Program-made: the position numbers and the translations under genes | Source: UBA6183 sp943372215 | Lineage (GTDB): Bacteria; Bacteroidota; Bacteroidia; UKL13-3 | NCBI GenBank assembly: GCA_943372215.1 | Contig: CALRXU020000003.1 | Location: 186,001 to 250,000, forward strand | DNA: 64,000 bases | Direction: 5' to 3' | Part shown: piece by piece, positions 18,201-27,505 of the stretch | Layout of the letters: each line of letters starts with the position of its first letter | How positions within the stretch are numbered: position 1 is the first letter of the stretch | The notes under the pieces: generated by a model | The model's database searches: none | Seen by the model: only the letters and a program-made list of their open reading frames with translations | What the model was told of the DNA's origin: nothing

Positions 18201-21200
18201 TCTGGAAAAAGCGAATGTACTAACGCCATTTCCTAGTGAAGAAACACCTCCAATATAAACTGTATTAAACAAAACTGATACACTTCCAGATGGAGGCCCA
18301 GCCCTATGTATTCCATTAATGTTGGGCTTGGTAGGTATGGATACTCCATTTGAATTGATTCCAAGTCGAATCATGTTGTTACTAATGCGGTTATTGGCTC
18401 CCCCTAGATATTGAATGCCATTGATACTTGCTCCATCTGAACTTGCCACCGTTAAACTATGGATAAAATTACCATCAACTAAACTATTGGTGAAAGAACC
18501 ACAGGTTATACCCGAAACGGTAACAGGTGCGGCTCCCGTATTAGTAGCCTCAAGACTATGAATGGTATTTTTAGCAATATAGTTTCCTGGATTGGAAGAG
18601 CTGGCGAAAATACCGATGATGGCAGCTCCAGATGTATTATTAATTTGGTTCAACGCTTGATGGCGCATGTTAAAAATCTGATTCCCTATTATGGTATCTA
18701 TGCCAATGGTTGTTGAAATAGGATGCAAAAAATTACCGTTTGTCCCAAATATTGAAACCTGGTTATTCATAAAATTCCTAAATACATTATTCCTAATGTT
18801 CATTACAAAATTGTAGTTATTCTGAATTCCATAAATGGATGAGCTAAATATACTAGTGGAATTTGTGTTTAAAATATTGCTATCTAAACTATTGCCAAAT
18901 GTGTTACCAATAATGCTATAGGTTACTAAAGGCGTATTAGCCGTCCCTGTGTTAATTAATGCTAGCTTAATTGCGTTTGTTCCACCACTATGTACTTTAA
19001 TTGCGCCAAAAGTATTACCCCTTATAAAATATTCTCCTGCCTCAGCAGTATTAAGCATAACCAAATCGGCCGTTGAACCATTTCCTCCAAACAGCACAAT
19101 AGAATCTCTTCCTGTGGTACTGCCAAAAATATTGCTATCAATATTCAGTTTGCCTCCTTGAAAATCTACTATCTGCCATATTGAAGCAGTCGTATTTGTA
19201 GAATTGCATAAGAAATTATTTATCTTATTTTCTTTAAACTCATTCCCCCCAAGGTTACCCATATTAAAGGTCGATGTAAATCTCCCTGCTGAAGCATTCA
19301 TTGTCCATGGTGTGCCTCCACAAAAAGGCGTACTTCCTCCAATATAATTTCTTAACACACGCATGTTATTTAGTGATGTTCTATTTCCACCATTTTGCAT
19401 ATTAAACACCAGATGCAACAAGTTGGCCGTTCTGGCTGCGGTTTGATAAATATGGTTATCGCTTATCGTCCATCCATTGTTTCCGGCAACTATCTTAATT
19501 GCATTAGATTGACCTGTAGGGTTAATATAATTATACAAGTAGCAGTTAGAAATGGTGTTGCTGTCGTTAAATTTAGTAATGCTATCGGTTGAGCCGGCAG
19601 CGTAAACAAGTGTGGTTGGAAGGTTTGCTGGTAATGCATTCCCAATCTCACAATTGTTTATGCTATTTTTATCATTTCCAGTTACCAAACCTGTGCTAAA
19701 AACAACCACACCGGAATTGCCACTTGTCAAAACATTTGCACCCCCTATAACAACCGACTCTAACCTGTTGTTTGATGCATCATTGATAAATCGAACTGCG
19801 GCCGCATTGGCACTCAAGTGTGTGTTGGAAATAGTTAATCGTTTAGTAATTCCCGTAGTAAGTTGAACTCCGTTAATTGAAAAATGATTTACTCCATTAA
19901 GATTAAACAGCACCCCATTGATTGAATCTCTGATTGAAGTTGTAACTCCACTATCTGGCCTAAGAGTAACCGAATTCATAGCCGATGCTCCTGGAATGTT
20001 TCTTACTTCAATCGGAAAAACTTCTCCCGTAGAGGTTCTGTAAAGAGAGTCGGTTAACACAAAAGTAACCGGGGCTATTATACCACGTTCATGTGCCGCT
20101 AGCATAGCATTACTAATGGTTGGAAAAGTTTTTGCATTGCCTACAAAATAATTACCGGCTAATGGTAAAAGTACAATCTTATAGGTGAGTGGTGCCGAAG
20201 GAGCGCTGGTTATATTACTTACCGATGTACCTTGGAAGCCTACAGACGGAAAACTCCCAACATTTATACTTGCAGTATTATCCTGGGCAACAACAAAATA
20301 TTGTATGGTATCATTGAGGGCGGCTGGGTTAAATAGCAAACCGTAATTAATACTAAAATTATAAGGAGATGAATTGTTAGACGCTTCTACCCATTTCCAT
20401 CCATTTGTGCTGCTGTTGTTGGAGCCAAATACATTTGCCTCATGAGTTTTTTTATAATAAATTCTGGGCTTAAATCCAGAAGCAGGATTAATACCACTGG
20501 TATCAGTAATGCTTGCGAAAGAAAACACATTCCTTGAAGTAAGCGAGGTGTCGTTAGAAAGATTTGCAAAAGAAATGAATGGTGATTTCAAATCAATTGG
20601 TTTCTCATAGGAGCCAATGGTTGGTGGATTACTTCTTGTTGAATCCAGTAAATCTTTGGTATAACCAGGGATCTGTACACCGGCACCTATTGCAGGAGAA
20701 TAGAAATCAGGAATAGAATTAAATGGCCTACTCAACTGTGGATCCAATGATATTGAATTGAAATCTTGACCCGTAGCTGATTGCCAACTACTAAGCGTCT
20801 GATAAAAGGTACCTCCACTTCCACCAATACAGCCCAAACGCATTTGCGGACTCACTGGAGATGCAAACAATAGGTTATTATTGAACAATCCATTGCCCCA
20901 TACAAAACCTGATGGAATATTTATTACCGCATGAAACAGTGAACTTGTATTTGAGCTTAAGTTCACTGAAATGAGGTTGTTTTGAATAATTGGGTTCGCT
21001 ACCGAACTGTTTGCAATACTCAACCCAAATGAAGAAGTTGTTGAGTTGTTTGTTCCAGCGGGATCCAAATCCCCATTTAAGTTAATGGTGTTAAACAATA
21101 TGCTATCATTCCTCCCGTATAATAATCCTATTCCAACCGTTTGCCTTGCTAAGGAACCATTGGTTCGTATGGCATAAATGTCATTGTTTGCTATAACATT

Positions 21201-24200
21201 GTCGGTATTGGTATTATTCGATGTTCCGTCCCAAGACGACAATACAATTCCAACTGCTGAATTTGCCTTTTCATCAACAATATCATGGATTTTATTTCTA
21301 GTAACACGCGCTTGTTTAACAAATGCAGAAATTGTTGGCCAAGAGGCATCCGGGCCCAAGCTAATCCCAACCCTTTCTGAGGCTGCCGGAGTTTGGGCAA
21401 ATAATGCCCCTACAAACCGAACCTCGTTGTTATCAATATTTATCCTTTGCTCCTCCCGAACTACTATTCCTCCTTTTCCAATTTGGTCAATTCCAAATGC
21501 GGTTGGGCCTATTAAATTTGATACGATTCGGTTTCCTTCATTTGGGTTTGTGATGGCACCACCAATAGAAAAAATACCATACCTCACCCGCGTAATTTCG
21601 TTATTGATGATTTGGTTACTGTCATTGTCATTCCCTACTGAAAAGAATGAGGCAGATGTACCCGATAAGATTACGCCAAACGTATTGGCAGATGAAGTGC
21701 TTTGATCAGCACCACAAGAGATTCTTAAGTTTCGGATGATATTGTTTGATGAACCTACTCCAACCCCCAAACTAGATAACCATATCCCTGCAGAATTTGA
21801 CGTGGCACTTGTATTTTGAATGGTAAGATTCCGGGAGTTTGAACCATTATTGGAACCATCAATTATATACTTAGAAGCCCCGGCAATTCTAAATATTGAT
21901 GAGGTTGAAATACCGGAAATAACAGGATTTATGCCAACATTTGGCTTGATAGTGATGGTCCAATTGGGGTTGTTTGTATAAAAACGAGCAAGTGTAATCG
22001 GAAATGTTTCATTTGTTGAAACATAATCGTTGTCCAATAATAAAGTAACATTACCCTGTACTTGTTTACCGTTCAGATCATTTAAAAAAGCCGTAATAGA
22101 CGGGTAATTTGGTGTAGTTTTAGATGCCCCTATCAAATAGTTTCCTGCTAGTGGAACAATATATTCTCCCAAAGCAAAAAAACCTCTTAAGGCACTATCC
22201 TTAGCCAAACTATTCGTTGTAATAATTGACCCACTTGGGCTGCCTGATACTGCTCTATAAATACCATTCAAAGAGTCGGCATACGCCAATCTATTGGTTG
22301 GAATCATTCCTGTTTGTGTCCAGTTTAAAAAAGTGCTATCTAAATTTGCTCCTCCTGTTGCAATGCTTACTTGAACATAGTCTGGGTTAATTGTTGTTAA
22401 TGAAGTACCGTTGGGTATTCCGGTAACTAAACCATTGTAATATTGCATCCTCACATCAACAAAGCCCGCGGCTTTTGTTCTTGTATTAACCAGCCGAATT
22501 AAACGGTTACTAGAATTTCCTATCGGAAAAGAGTAAGTGTTTGTTGATGTTAATGAAGCAGGAAGCCGCCTTACCAATGGACCTCTCACATAACTTAATG
22601 AGCTGCCAAATCCTATTGCGCTTTCAACGGTATTAACTACGCGCAACATTGCGGTATCCGATGAGGTGATAATACCTGTGGTAAGCGTAAGGATGCCTGT
22701 GATATCGAGATTGCCACCAGATAACAAAAGTCCTTTAGCATTATTCATAAACAAACTATTCACTGTTCGATTTGCCGGAATCTCTCTTCCAGTTTGTTTA
22801 GGTGTTGCTTCATTGTAATAAGCTAAAGAATAGGTTCCAGTGCCTAAATTAAGTGTTGGAAACACATCAAAACCCACTGTTGATAATGCAAAATCAGTAC
22901 CGCCAAAATAAATATTTACTGCTTGATTCAGCCCATTGCCCAGTATAATGTTATTGCTATTTATAAAAGGTGTAGCTGATTCAAAACTTACTCCATATGT
23001 TACAACCTGTTTATTAAATTTAACACCTAATGAGTTGTTTTTGTTGTAAAGTGTGGCAATGGTATCAGCACCAGTTCCTGTATAAACCTGTAAAAACTTG
23101 CCTGAAAATTCAATCCCTCCGACTGAATTTCCACTGACAACTCCATTGTTCTCGAAGGTGTCACCTTTAAAAGTTAAGAAGAAACCGTTTATATTTAATC
23201 TTACCCCGGTGTGTAGCTTTATTTTTTGATTTACCGTTAAACTGCCAATCATTACAGCTGATTTTCTGTTGTTAACAGTATCAATGATTAAGGTAGGCAC
23301 TTCTCCCTGTATTCTAAAATCAAAGTTTCCGCTTGTAGCAACCGTGCCAACACTTAGCACACCGCCTGTAATATTTATATCTGCCATTGAGGACGCTACA
23401 ATATTGTAATCAGATATGGTTGCTCCGGTTGAGCGTTGAACCAGGTTCAATGTCCCCCCAGTCCAATTAATAACAGATCTCAAGCTTACGATTCCAAACG
23501 AAGGGGAATTGGAAATGCTATTACCCACAGTAGCCACATTAATGGTTCCGCTACTGAAGTTAAACGCAAATGTGCTGCCTGATGTTAAAACCCTTGCTGC
23601 TGCATTTACAGTACCACCATCAACTGTAAATGTTGAACCGTTACCAAACTCTAACACTTGTGAGGGTAACTGGTTAACGTTAAAAACACCTTGCGTAATT
23701 TGAAGTAAGCCATTGCAAACAGGATTACCATTGGTAGAAACTACTGTAAAGTTAGGGTTGTTTAACACCAAACCTCCGTTTAACGGAATATTGTATGAAG
23801 CCGAGGCATACATTGGATTTGATTGCGTAAAATTTCCATTTATTCTAACAACACCTGCCGTGTGGTTTGAGATTAATCCTAACACATTACCTCCTTGAAC
23901 AGTGAAAGGAATGTTGATGTCCAAAACCGGGCGATTTGCTGAAACAGCACCCTTGTTTACTACTATTTGCCGAAAATCTGTAACAGTACCTGAGCCAGTT
24001 ATACTCCCATTTAACCGACCTGAAAAGGTAACAATTACCCCAGCAGTGGTAAACATATCAAATGTACCATTATTAACAAAACTACCTGTAGACCAAGCGT
24101 TTGCCAGCGAACCAATATTTAATGCATGAGCGGTTGGTGTACCGTTTCCCGCTGTAAAGCTTGCTCCAATACTTACCGTAACTGACTCCAAAACAGTTAA

Positions 24201-25493
24201 GGACCTAGCAACAGCAGGATCATAAATCAATACACCGGACAAACCCTCGCCTACACGTAATTTATAACAACTTACATTGGAATCAATGGTAACTGTTGCT
24301 CCATCAGTTATCACCACACTATCATTTGCACCTGGTAATATTCCGCCCAACCATGTACCAGGGTTTTTCCAACCACCTCCGGTTGTTGTTGATCTTACTA
24401 CCGATGAGGTTAATGTTGAAACATTCCCCGATAATGCAACTGAACGAGACTCTTTAATGGCAATCACCCTAAACAAATAATTTGTAGAAGGCGTAAGACC
24501 TGTAAGCTGATAGGTTGCAATGTTTGGAGCCAAAGTTGCAGCCCACGTCCAATCATTTCCGTCTAAGCTATAATAAACTTCATTGTTAATAGCAGCGTTC
24601 GGAGCAATTGCATTATTGGTCCAATTTAGCATTAAGGATGTTAAACCGATTGAGCTGAAATTTAATGCACTTGGCGCAGCAGGAGGTGCGGGTGTATAAA
24701 TATATGCTCTGCGGGTTACCGCTGTTCCACCACCATTTAATGGATTAAACGCACCAGGAGCAAGACTAATATCCGTTGACAGAGTAGATAGCGAAACGTG
24801 CGTGGCTGGGTTTACACTTTGCATGCCGAACGTTAAATTTGAAATCCCAATATGTCCAAAAATACCTGTTGTTCCAGATACCGCTATACTTCCATATACC
24901 ATCTCAATTGTACCAGTTGCTTCATACATGCGTACTTGAAAAGTAGCATCATTGGAGGTGGAAGTGGCTACTGATGCATTAATGGTCATGTTTAGATACT
25001 CTATCACCATGGTTCTGTTTGGTGCAACACCCACTAATTTATAATGCACTTTACCCGTTGAACTGGTTCCCATGGCTTGGGCTGTTGCAACATCAGGTGC
25101 AGTATTTAGTAAAAGGGGTGCAACCCTAATGCCATTGCCCCCAAGCCAAAAATTAGCACTTGTTAAGGCAAGGTTTAATCCTAACCAACCGTGAGAAGAT
25201 ACGCTAAAAGAAGTAACCTTGGTTCCCATAAACCAACAATCAAAGTTATTTGGAAAGTTTACCAATCCGGAACCAGAACCGTCTCTTATTGATGATCCAA
25301 TAAGCTGTGTGGTACCAACCGTCATGTCAATGGGGTTTGCATTTAAGTCAGCATTTAATGAACTGGTTTGGTTGGTGGAGAACACATAATTGTTGATGTC
25401 TTGGGCTTTTAGCTGACCCACCAACATCGTACTGATAAGCAGTGTAAAAAAAACGTAAAAAACGTTATTGCTTAATGGAAAATGGTTTTTCAT
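15252..25493 (-). CDS. Giant beta-helix surface protein with T9SS sorting domain
   Basis: 3413 residues from the ATG at 25493. An ATG 66 bases upstream would add 22 residues before the signal peptide, so the inner start is preferred. Order: signal peptide (M-K-N-H-F-P-L-S-N-N...Q-L-K-A-Q); an N-terminal beta domain; an FN3 domain at about 265-350; a W-x-x-P-G-T-W-L-G-G-I-L-P module at about 368-440; long N/I/G-rich right-handed beta-helix stretches; a C-terminal T9SS type A signal (Y-P-N-P-T-S-G, ending in K-L-V-K-T-N). Three homologous modules begin with P-L-x-G-x-Y-x-I/V-G near residues 1111, 1775 and 2716. Two homologous linkers carry F-K-P-R-I-Y-Y-K-K near 1660 and 2615. It is probably a surface adhesin or glycan-binding protein; no catalytic motif is visible. 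Confidence 0.9.
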   Translation of the reverse strand: MKNHFPLSNNVFYVFFTLLISTMLVGQLKAQDINNYVFSTNQTSSLNADLNANPIDMTVGTTQLIGSSIRDGSGSGLVNFPNNFDCWFMGTKVTSFSVSSHGWLGLNLALTSANFWLGGNGIRVAPLLLNTAPDVATAQAMGTSSTGKVHYKLVGVAPNRTMVIEYLNMTINASVATSTSNDATFQVRMYEATGTIEMVYGSIAVSGTTGIFGHIGISNLTFGMQSVNPATHVSLSTLSTDISLAPGAFNPLNGGGTAVTRRAYIYTPAPPAAPSALNFSSIGLTSLMLNWTNNAIAPNAAINNEVYYSLDGNDWTWAATLAPNIATYQLTGLTPSTNYLFRVIAIKESRSVALSGNVSTLTSSVVRSTTTGGGWKNPGTWLGGILPGANDSVVITDGATVTIDSNVSCYKLRVGEGLSGVLIYDPAVARSLTVLESVTVSIGASFTAGNGTPTAHALNIGSLANAWSTGSFVNNGTFDMFTTAGVIVTFSGRLNGSITGSGTVTDFRQIVVNKGAVSANRPVLDINIPFTVQGGNVLGLISNHTAGVVRINGNFTQSNPMYASASYNIPLNGGLVLNNPNFTVVSTNGNPVCNGLLQITQGVFNVNQLPSQVLEFGNGSTFTVDGGTVNAAARVLTSGSTFAFNFSSGTINVATVGNSISNSPSFGIVSLRSVINWTGGTLNLVQRSTGATISDYNIVASSMADINITGGVLSVGTVATSGNFDFRIQGEVPTLIIDTVNNRKSAVMIGSLTVNQKIKLHTGVRLNINGFFLTFKGDTFENNGVVSGNSVGGIEFSGKFLQVYTGTGADTIATLYNKNNSLGVKFNKQVVTYGVSFESATPFINSNNIILGNGLNQAVNIYFGGTDFALSTVGFDVFPTLNLGTGTYSLAYYNEATPKQTGREIPANRTVNSLFMNNAKGLLLSGGNLDITGILTLTTGIITSSDTAMLRVVNTVESAIGFGSSLSYVRGPLVRRLPASLTSTNTYSFPIGNSSNRLIRLVNTRTKAAGFVDVRMQYYNGLVTGIPNGTSLTTINPDYVQVSIATGGANLDSTFLNWTQTGMIPTNRLAYADSLNGIYRAVSGSPSGSIITTNSLAKDSALRGFFALGEYIVPLAGNYLIGASKTTPNYPSITAFLNDLNGKQVQGNVTLLLDNDYVSTNETFPITLARFYTNNPNWTITIKPNVGINPVISGISTSSIFRIAGASKYIIDGSNNGSNSRNLTIQNTSATSNSAGIWLSSLGVGVGSSNNIIRNLRISCGADQSTSSANTFGVILSGTSASFFSVGNDNDSNQIINNEITRVRYGIFSIGGAITNPNEGNRIVSNLIGPTAFGIDQIGKGGIVVREEQRINIDNNEVRFVGALFAQTPAASERVGISLGPDASWPTISAFVKQARVTRNKIHDIVDEKANSAVGIVLSSWDGTSNNTNTDNVIANNDIYAIRTNGSLARQTVGIGLLYGRNDSILFNTINLNGDLDPAGTNNSTTSSFGLSIANSSVANPIIQNNLISVNLSSNTSSLFHAVINIPSGFVWGNGLFNNNLLFASPVSPQMRLGCIGGSGGTFYQTLSSWQSATGQDFNSISLDPQLSRPFNSIPDFYSPAIGAGVQIPGYTKDLLDSTRSNPPTIGSYEKPIDLKSPFISFANLSNDTSLTSRNVFSFASITDTSGINPASGFKPRIYYKKTHEANVFGSNNSSTNGWKWVEASNNSSPYNFSINYGLLFNPAALNDTIQYFVVAQDNTASINVGSFPSVGFQGTSVSNITSAPSAPLTYKIVLLPLAGNYFVGNAKTFPTISNAMLAAHERGIIAPVTFVLTDSLYRTSTGEVFPIEVRNIPGASAMNSVTLRPDSGVTTSIRDSINGVLFNLNGVNHFSINGVQLTTGITKRLTISNTHLSANAAAVRFINDASNNRLESVVIGGANVLTSGNSGVVVFSTGLVTGNDKNSINNCEIGNALPANLPTTLVYAAGSTDSITKFNDSNTISNCYLYNYINPTGQSNAIKIVAGNNGWTISDNHIYQTAARTANLLHLVFNMQNGGNRTSLNNMRVLRNYIGGSTPFCGGTPWTMNASAGRFTSTFNMGNLGGNEFKENKINNFLCNSTNTTASIWQIVDFQGGKLNIDSNIFGSTTGRDSIVLFGGNGSTADLVMLNTAEAGEYFIRGNTFGAIKVHSGGTNAIKLALINTGTANTPLVTYSIIGNTFGNSLDSNILNTNSTSIFSSSIYGIQNNYNFVMNIRNNVFRNFMNNQVSIFGTNGNFLHPISTTIGIDTIIGNQIFNMRHQALNQINNTSGAAIIGIFASSSNPGNYIAKNTIHSLEATNTGAAPVTVSGITCGSFTNSLVDGNFIHSLTVASSDGASINGIQYLGGANNRISNNMIRLGINSNGVSIPTKPNINGIHRAGPPSGSVSVLFNTVYIGGVSSLGNGVSTFAFSRTGGGGDSIVNNIFANLRYNTNGLSGLDVAIGLNNTSFLTSANNVFYVDTNIAGYALARIGSIVYPNLTDFRGASLTDFNSIAYNPSFVSPNSAAGTVDLHINPTSPTPVEGAGVPLTGILTDFDNQQRNTLTPTDIGADAGNFTGLDLSPPNISYNNLVRDTVSSQLIISGGVAITDNSGVNTSTFKPRIYYKKRSDANVFLGNTSASNGWKFVETSSTTSPFNFTIDYTKLSGGSIVIGDTIQYFVVAQDAVGNIGANPYYGLSATSVSNIITAPTNPNSYIIRDRPLNGIYFIGSTQVSPNFISITAAVNKLNQLGISGNVVFELVDTLYNSTTETFPIEIREIYGASATKGVVIKPGAGLNVNIAGSVTSALFRLNGTDYFTIDGSNNGTNSRNLLIRNLSTSATSAVIWGYTNLLIDNPATFNVIKNARVWGSSPTGTLVCIGFGSETIALTSAGKGNNNNTITNCEIRGALNGIYLGGNSVVLKDNNNVISFNTINGTTPLNIGHRGILANFQNNLLIENNLVGNITSASNTNSLVGISLGYSATNQFYPVGSEVTNAVVRNNTIGPVASTGAASAFGICITPASSGTDSIYNNLITGVQSQATPNNYVASIYAGGGIGSVTRILHNTVSMNGFISSSSSIYGIAVGTGNPTMDIRNNIFSNSLSTFGPGKNFAIGLGSTTFTNLTLNYNAYFVTGTLSQLAVTGGIGAVGTGTELSNLNTFRAVTGKDANSVSKAVTFVSNTDAHLAGTSIGDTSLRCLPIPGITRDIDNELRNTIFTYMGADEIVSNPLPVKLLSFNAKATSTDARVTWTTAAEVSNKGFELERSFDGSTFEFAEFIEGAGNSNKINSYQFIDAGILAKAPIVYYRLKQVDYNGRFEYSETVMLSKPKTSSNEMVVYPNPTSGVISMLINTDVEENFEVTITDMNGKVVYNRQLFAQQGNNQITLQKSDELISGIYFVRVTGQQQTKVIKLVKTN

Positions 25494-25896
25494 TTGGATG
25501 ATGGTTTTAATACTTGAAATTGTAGCAACTAAACAAGAGAATTTTATTGGAATAACCAAAAAAAGTCTGTCATTTTTTTAATACTAGCAACCATTTTAAT
25601 ACCTCAAAAATGCACAAATAATTTACGTAATTGAGCAAAAAAGTCAAATACAAATACTTAAACATCCCAAGAGATGTTAAAAACCATTTGGCCTCACAGA
25701 CCACTACTCCATTGTATTGTCATTAATAAACTACATAGTAAAGTACAAAAAACTTATTTATTAACCCAACACCGCCAAGCTTTTTAACTTGACGGTTTTG
25801 TTTTATTTCTTTTTTCATTTACCACTCGAAACATTAGCTCCGCTGAACTTCGTTTCGAGCGGTAGCGAGGTCTTTTGACCTTTATCGCTAGTGTGT
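25494..25896. other. 403-bp intergenic region with repeat element
   Basis: The left half is AT-rich and presumably holds the promoter of the giant beta-helix gene, but no TAnnTTTG box is clear. The right half (25771-25872) holds a dispersed hairpin repeat described separately. No gene is seen. Confidence 0.5.
25771..25872. repeat. Dispersed hairpin repeat, copy A
   Basis: Two hairpins joined by a T-rich linker. The first is CCGCCAAG-CTTTTTAA-CTTGACGG (25772-25795, one mismatch), which is terminator-like. The second has arms CTCGAAAC and GTTTCGAG around a TTAGCTCCGCTGAACTTC core, then CGGTAGCGAGG. The same 100-bp arrangement recurs at 29262-29362 with few changes, and shorter copies lie at 29381 and 60321. 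It follows the LRR gene at the end of the toxin array. Confidence 0.8.
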
Positions 25897-26709
25897 CTAA
25901 TTGGGGCTTTTCTTTTCAATGTAGCAATGCTTAATCCCTTTACTTGTTATTAGTGATAAGTCACCGCTCAAGAAGCGAGAAGAACCGCTAACAACAAAAT
26001 GCTCCAACTTATTAAAATCTTTAAACAAACTGGTATTAGATAGATTACCTGCATTATACAAAATTACTCTTTTTAGGTTTTGACACATTGAAACTGTGTC
26101 TAAATCAATTATATTCTTACAATTTTCGATTTCTAGCACATTTAATGATTTTTTAAACATTTCGAGGCCTTTAACACTTGCAAGTTTAGGCATGTGGCTT
26201 AACTTGATTGAGCTTAAATGATTTAATGGATTTGTCTTTGACAAATCAATAAAATTTGTACATTTAATGATTTCTATACTAGTAAGTCCTGTCAACTTTG
26301 TAAAGCTAAAATCCTTTAAAGAGCTATATCTAATCGTTAATCTTTTAATACCATCTGCATGAACAAAACTTGACGTTGGAACATTCAAAGACCGTAAATT
26401 TTTATTTTCACTAAAATCTAAGCTTACACCTTTGGCAATATCACTAACATACAACTCCTCTAAATACGGTAAACTACTTAAACCACTAAAATCTACAACT
26501 CTATCAGACACAACATCAAGAAACTTAATATTTTGTAAATCATTTAATAGATTTAAATTAATACCATCATAATTCAAACTATTAATTACTATAGATTCTA
26601 ACTTATGAAAATTAACGAACTCAATATCCTCTTTAATATTGTTAGAATCTATCCAAAACTCAAATCTATCAATAGGCTTGGAATATTTTAATCTTTCATG
26701 TTCTATCAT
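25897..26709 (-). CDS. Leucine-rich-repeat-like protein, candidate immunity protein
   Basis: 270 residues, no signal peptide, therefore cytoplasmic. It is made of irregular repeats of about 22 residues with L/I-x-x-L-x-x-L patterns (for example L-P-Y-L-E-E-L-Y-V, L-T-S-I-E-I-I-K-C-T-N, L-N-V-L-E-I-E-N-C-K-N), as in leucine-rich repeats. Its ATG overlaps the stop of a headless toxin-tail frame (TAATG), the coupling normally seen between a toxin and its immunity gene. I therefore propose immunity to that tail; LRR-type immunity proteins are known in polymorphic-toxin systems. No enzymatic function is suggested. Confidence 0.6.
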   Translation of the reverse strand: MIEHERLKYSKPIDRFEFWIDSNNIKEDIEFVNFHKLESIVINSLNYDGINLNLLNDLQNIKFLDVVSDRVVDFSGLSSLPYLEELYVSDIAKGVSLDFSENKNLRSLNVPTSSFVHADGIKRLTIRYSSLKDFSFTKLTGLTSIEIIKCTNFIDLSKTNPLNHLSSIKLSHMPKLASVKGLEMFKKSLNVLEIENCKNIIDLDTVSMCQNLKRVILYNAGNLSNTSLFKDFNKLEHFVVSGSSRFLSGDLSLITSKGIKHCYIEKKSPN

Positions 26710-27010
26710 TATAATTTTGCTCCAGGTGAATTTCTTGTATTATAATTCTTGTTAGTATTGCCTGCACCTCCATTATTTGTTATACCCTTATGCTCAGCTT
26801 TTAAAGCATCCTTGCTAGTTGGAAAATTCTTGACTTTTGTACTTACAACTTTATCTCCATGAACAGTCTCAAGTCGTTTTGCAGATTTTTGAGCCCTGTT
26901 ACCAGAAATTGCATTACCCTTTGCATCTACTTTTACATCTACAACTCCATCATAAGCCTTACTGCTTTCGGGTACTCGGGACGCGAGAACGAGGGGGACA
27001 AACGTCCGCG
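26709..27010 (-). pseudogene. Headless C-terminal toxin fragment (orphan tip)
   Basis: An open frame of about 100 codons runs from the end of the upstream immunity gene to the TAA at 26711-26709, with no ATG, GTG or TTG codon anywhere in it. The product would read ...V-P-E-S-S-K-A-Y-D-G-V-V-D-V-K-V-D-A-K-G-N-A-I-S-G... and end N-S-P-G-A-K-L. It is polar and lysine-rich, like the C-terminal tips of polymorphic toxins. The stop overlaps the LRR gene start, so the pair looks like a displaced toxin/immunity module that lost its Rhs body. I cannot assign the toxin fold. Confidence 0.55.
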
Positions 27011-27502
27011 TTAATTTGGGACATTAACCAGCCTAAGTATTGTTTCCTCTGCTATTACTTCATCTTTGCAATAAATTTCCACATCGCGAGTGTACAAACT
27101 TAATTCTGAATAAATTCCCCAATCTAGCTTATTCTTGCTTAAAAGATTCAAACACAATTCTAAAGGCTTTTCACTAAAATTAATATACTCGGGCAATACA
27201 CAATTAGTCTGAAGTATGCTTAATGGCTTTTTCATTAGAAAATCAAACTTATTCTCGCCTAATAAATCTTCTGTGTCAAATAACAAATTCGTTCGACAAT
27301 TAGATGCCAATAACATGCATGGCGAAATATTTTCTATTTTTGTGTTGAATAACTCATAATTCGAAATCAGTTCATAATTGATAATATAGGTAAACTTAAA
27401 TCTTCTATCCAATATTTCTTTATACAATAGTGTCGATAAACCAGGCTGTTTAAACCAATAGCTCATGGCTTTAGGAATAAATTTCAATTCCAAACTTCGC
27501 AT
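27011..27502 (-). CDS. Candidate immunity protein of the Hint-HNH toxin
   Basis: 163 residues, no signal peptide or membrane helix; I recognise no family. It starts 3 bp after the stop of the Rhs-tip frame carrying an HNH-type nuclease domain and is on the same strand, the standard position of an immunity gene. It is small, cytosolic and mixed in composition with several acidic patches, which suits a nuclease-binding inhibitor. That role rests on position alone. It would also explain why a nuclease domain next to it can be retained safely. Confidence 0.55.
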   Translation of the reverse strand: MRSLELKFIPKAMSYWFKQPGLSTLLYKEILDRRFKFTYIINYELISNYELFNTKIENISPCMLLASNCRTNLLFDTEDLLGENKFDFLMKKPLSILQTNCVLPEYINFSEKPLELCLNLLSKNKLDWGIYSELSLYTRDVEIYCKDEVIAEETILRLVNVPN

Positions 27503-27505
27503 ATA

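Noticed and set aside
21178..21705. Plus-strand 175-codon frame inside the giant beta-helix gene
   Set aside because: It is antisense to a continuous, repeat-containing coding region; composition and lack of motifs mark it as a shadow frame.
25494..25570. Promoter of the giant beta-helix gene
   Set aside because: No TAnnTTTG box with a suitable TTG was found, so no site is called.
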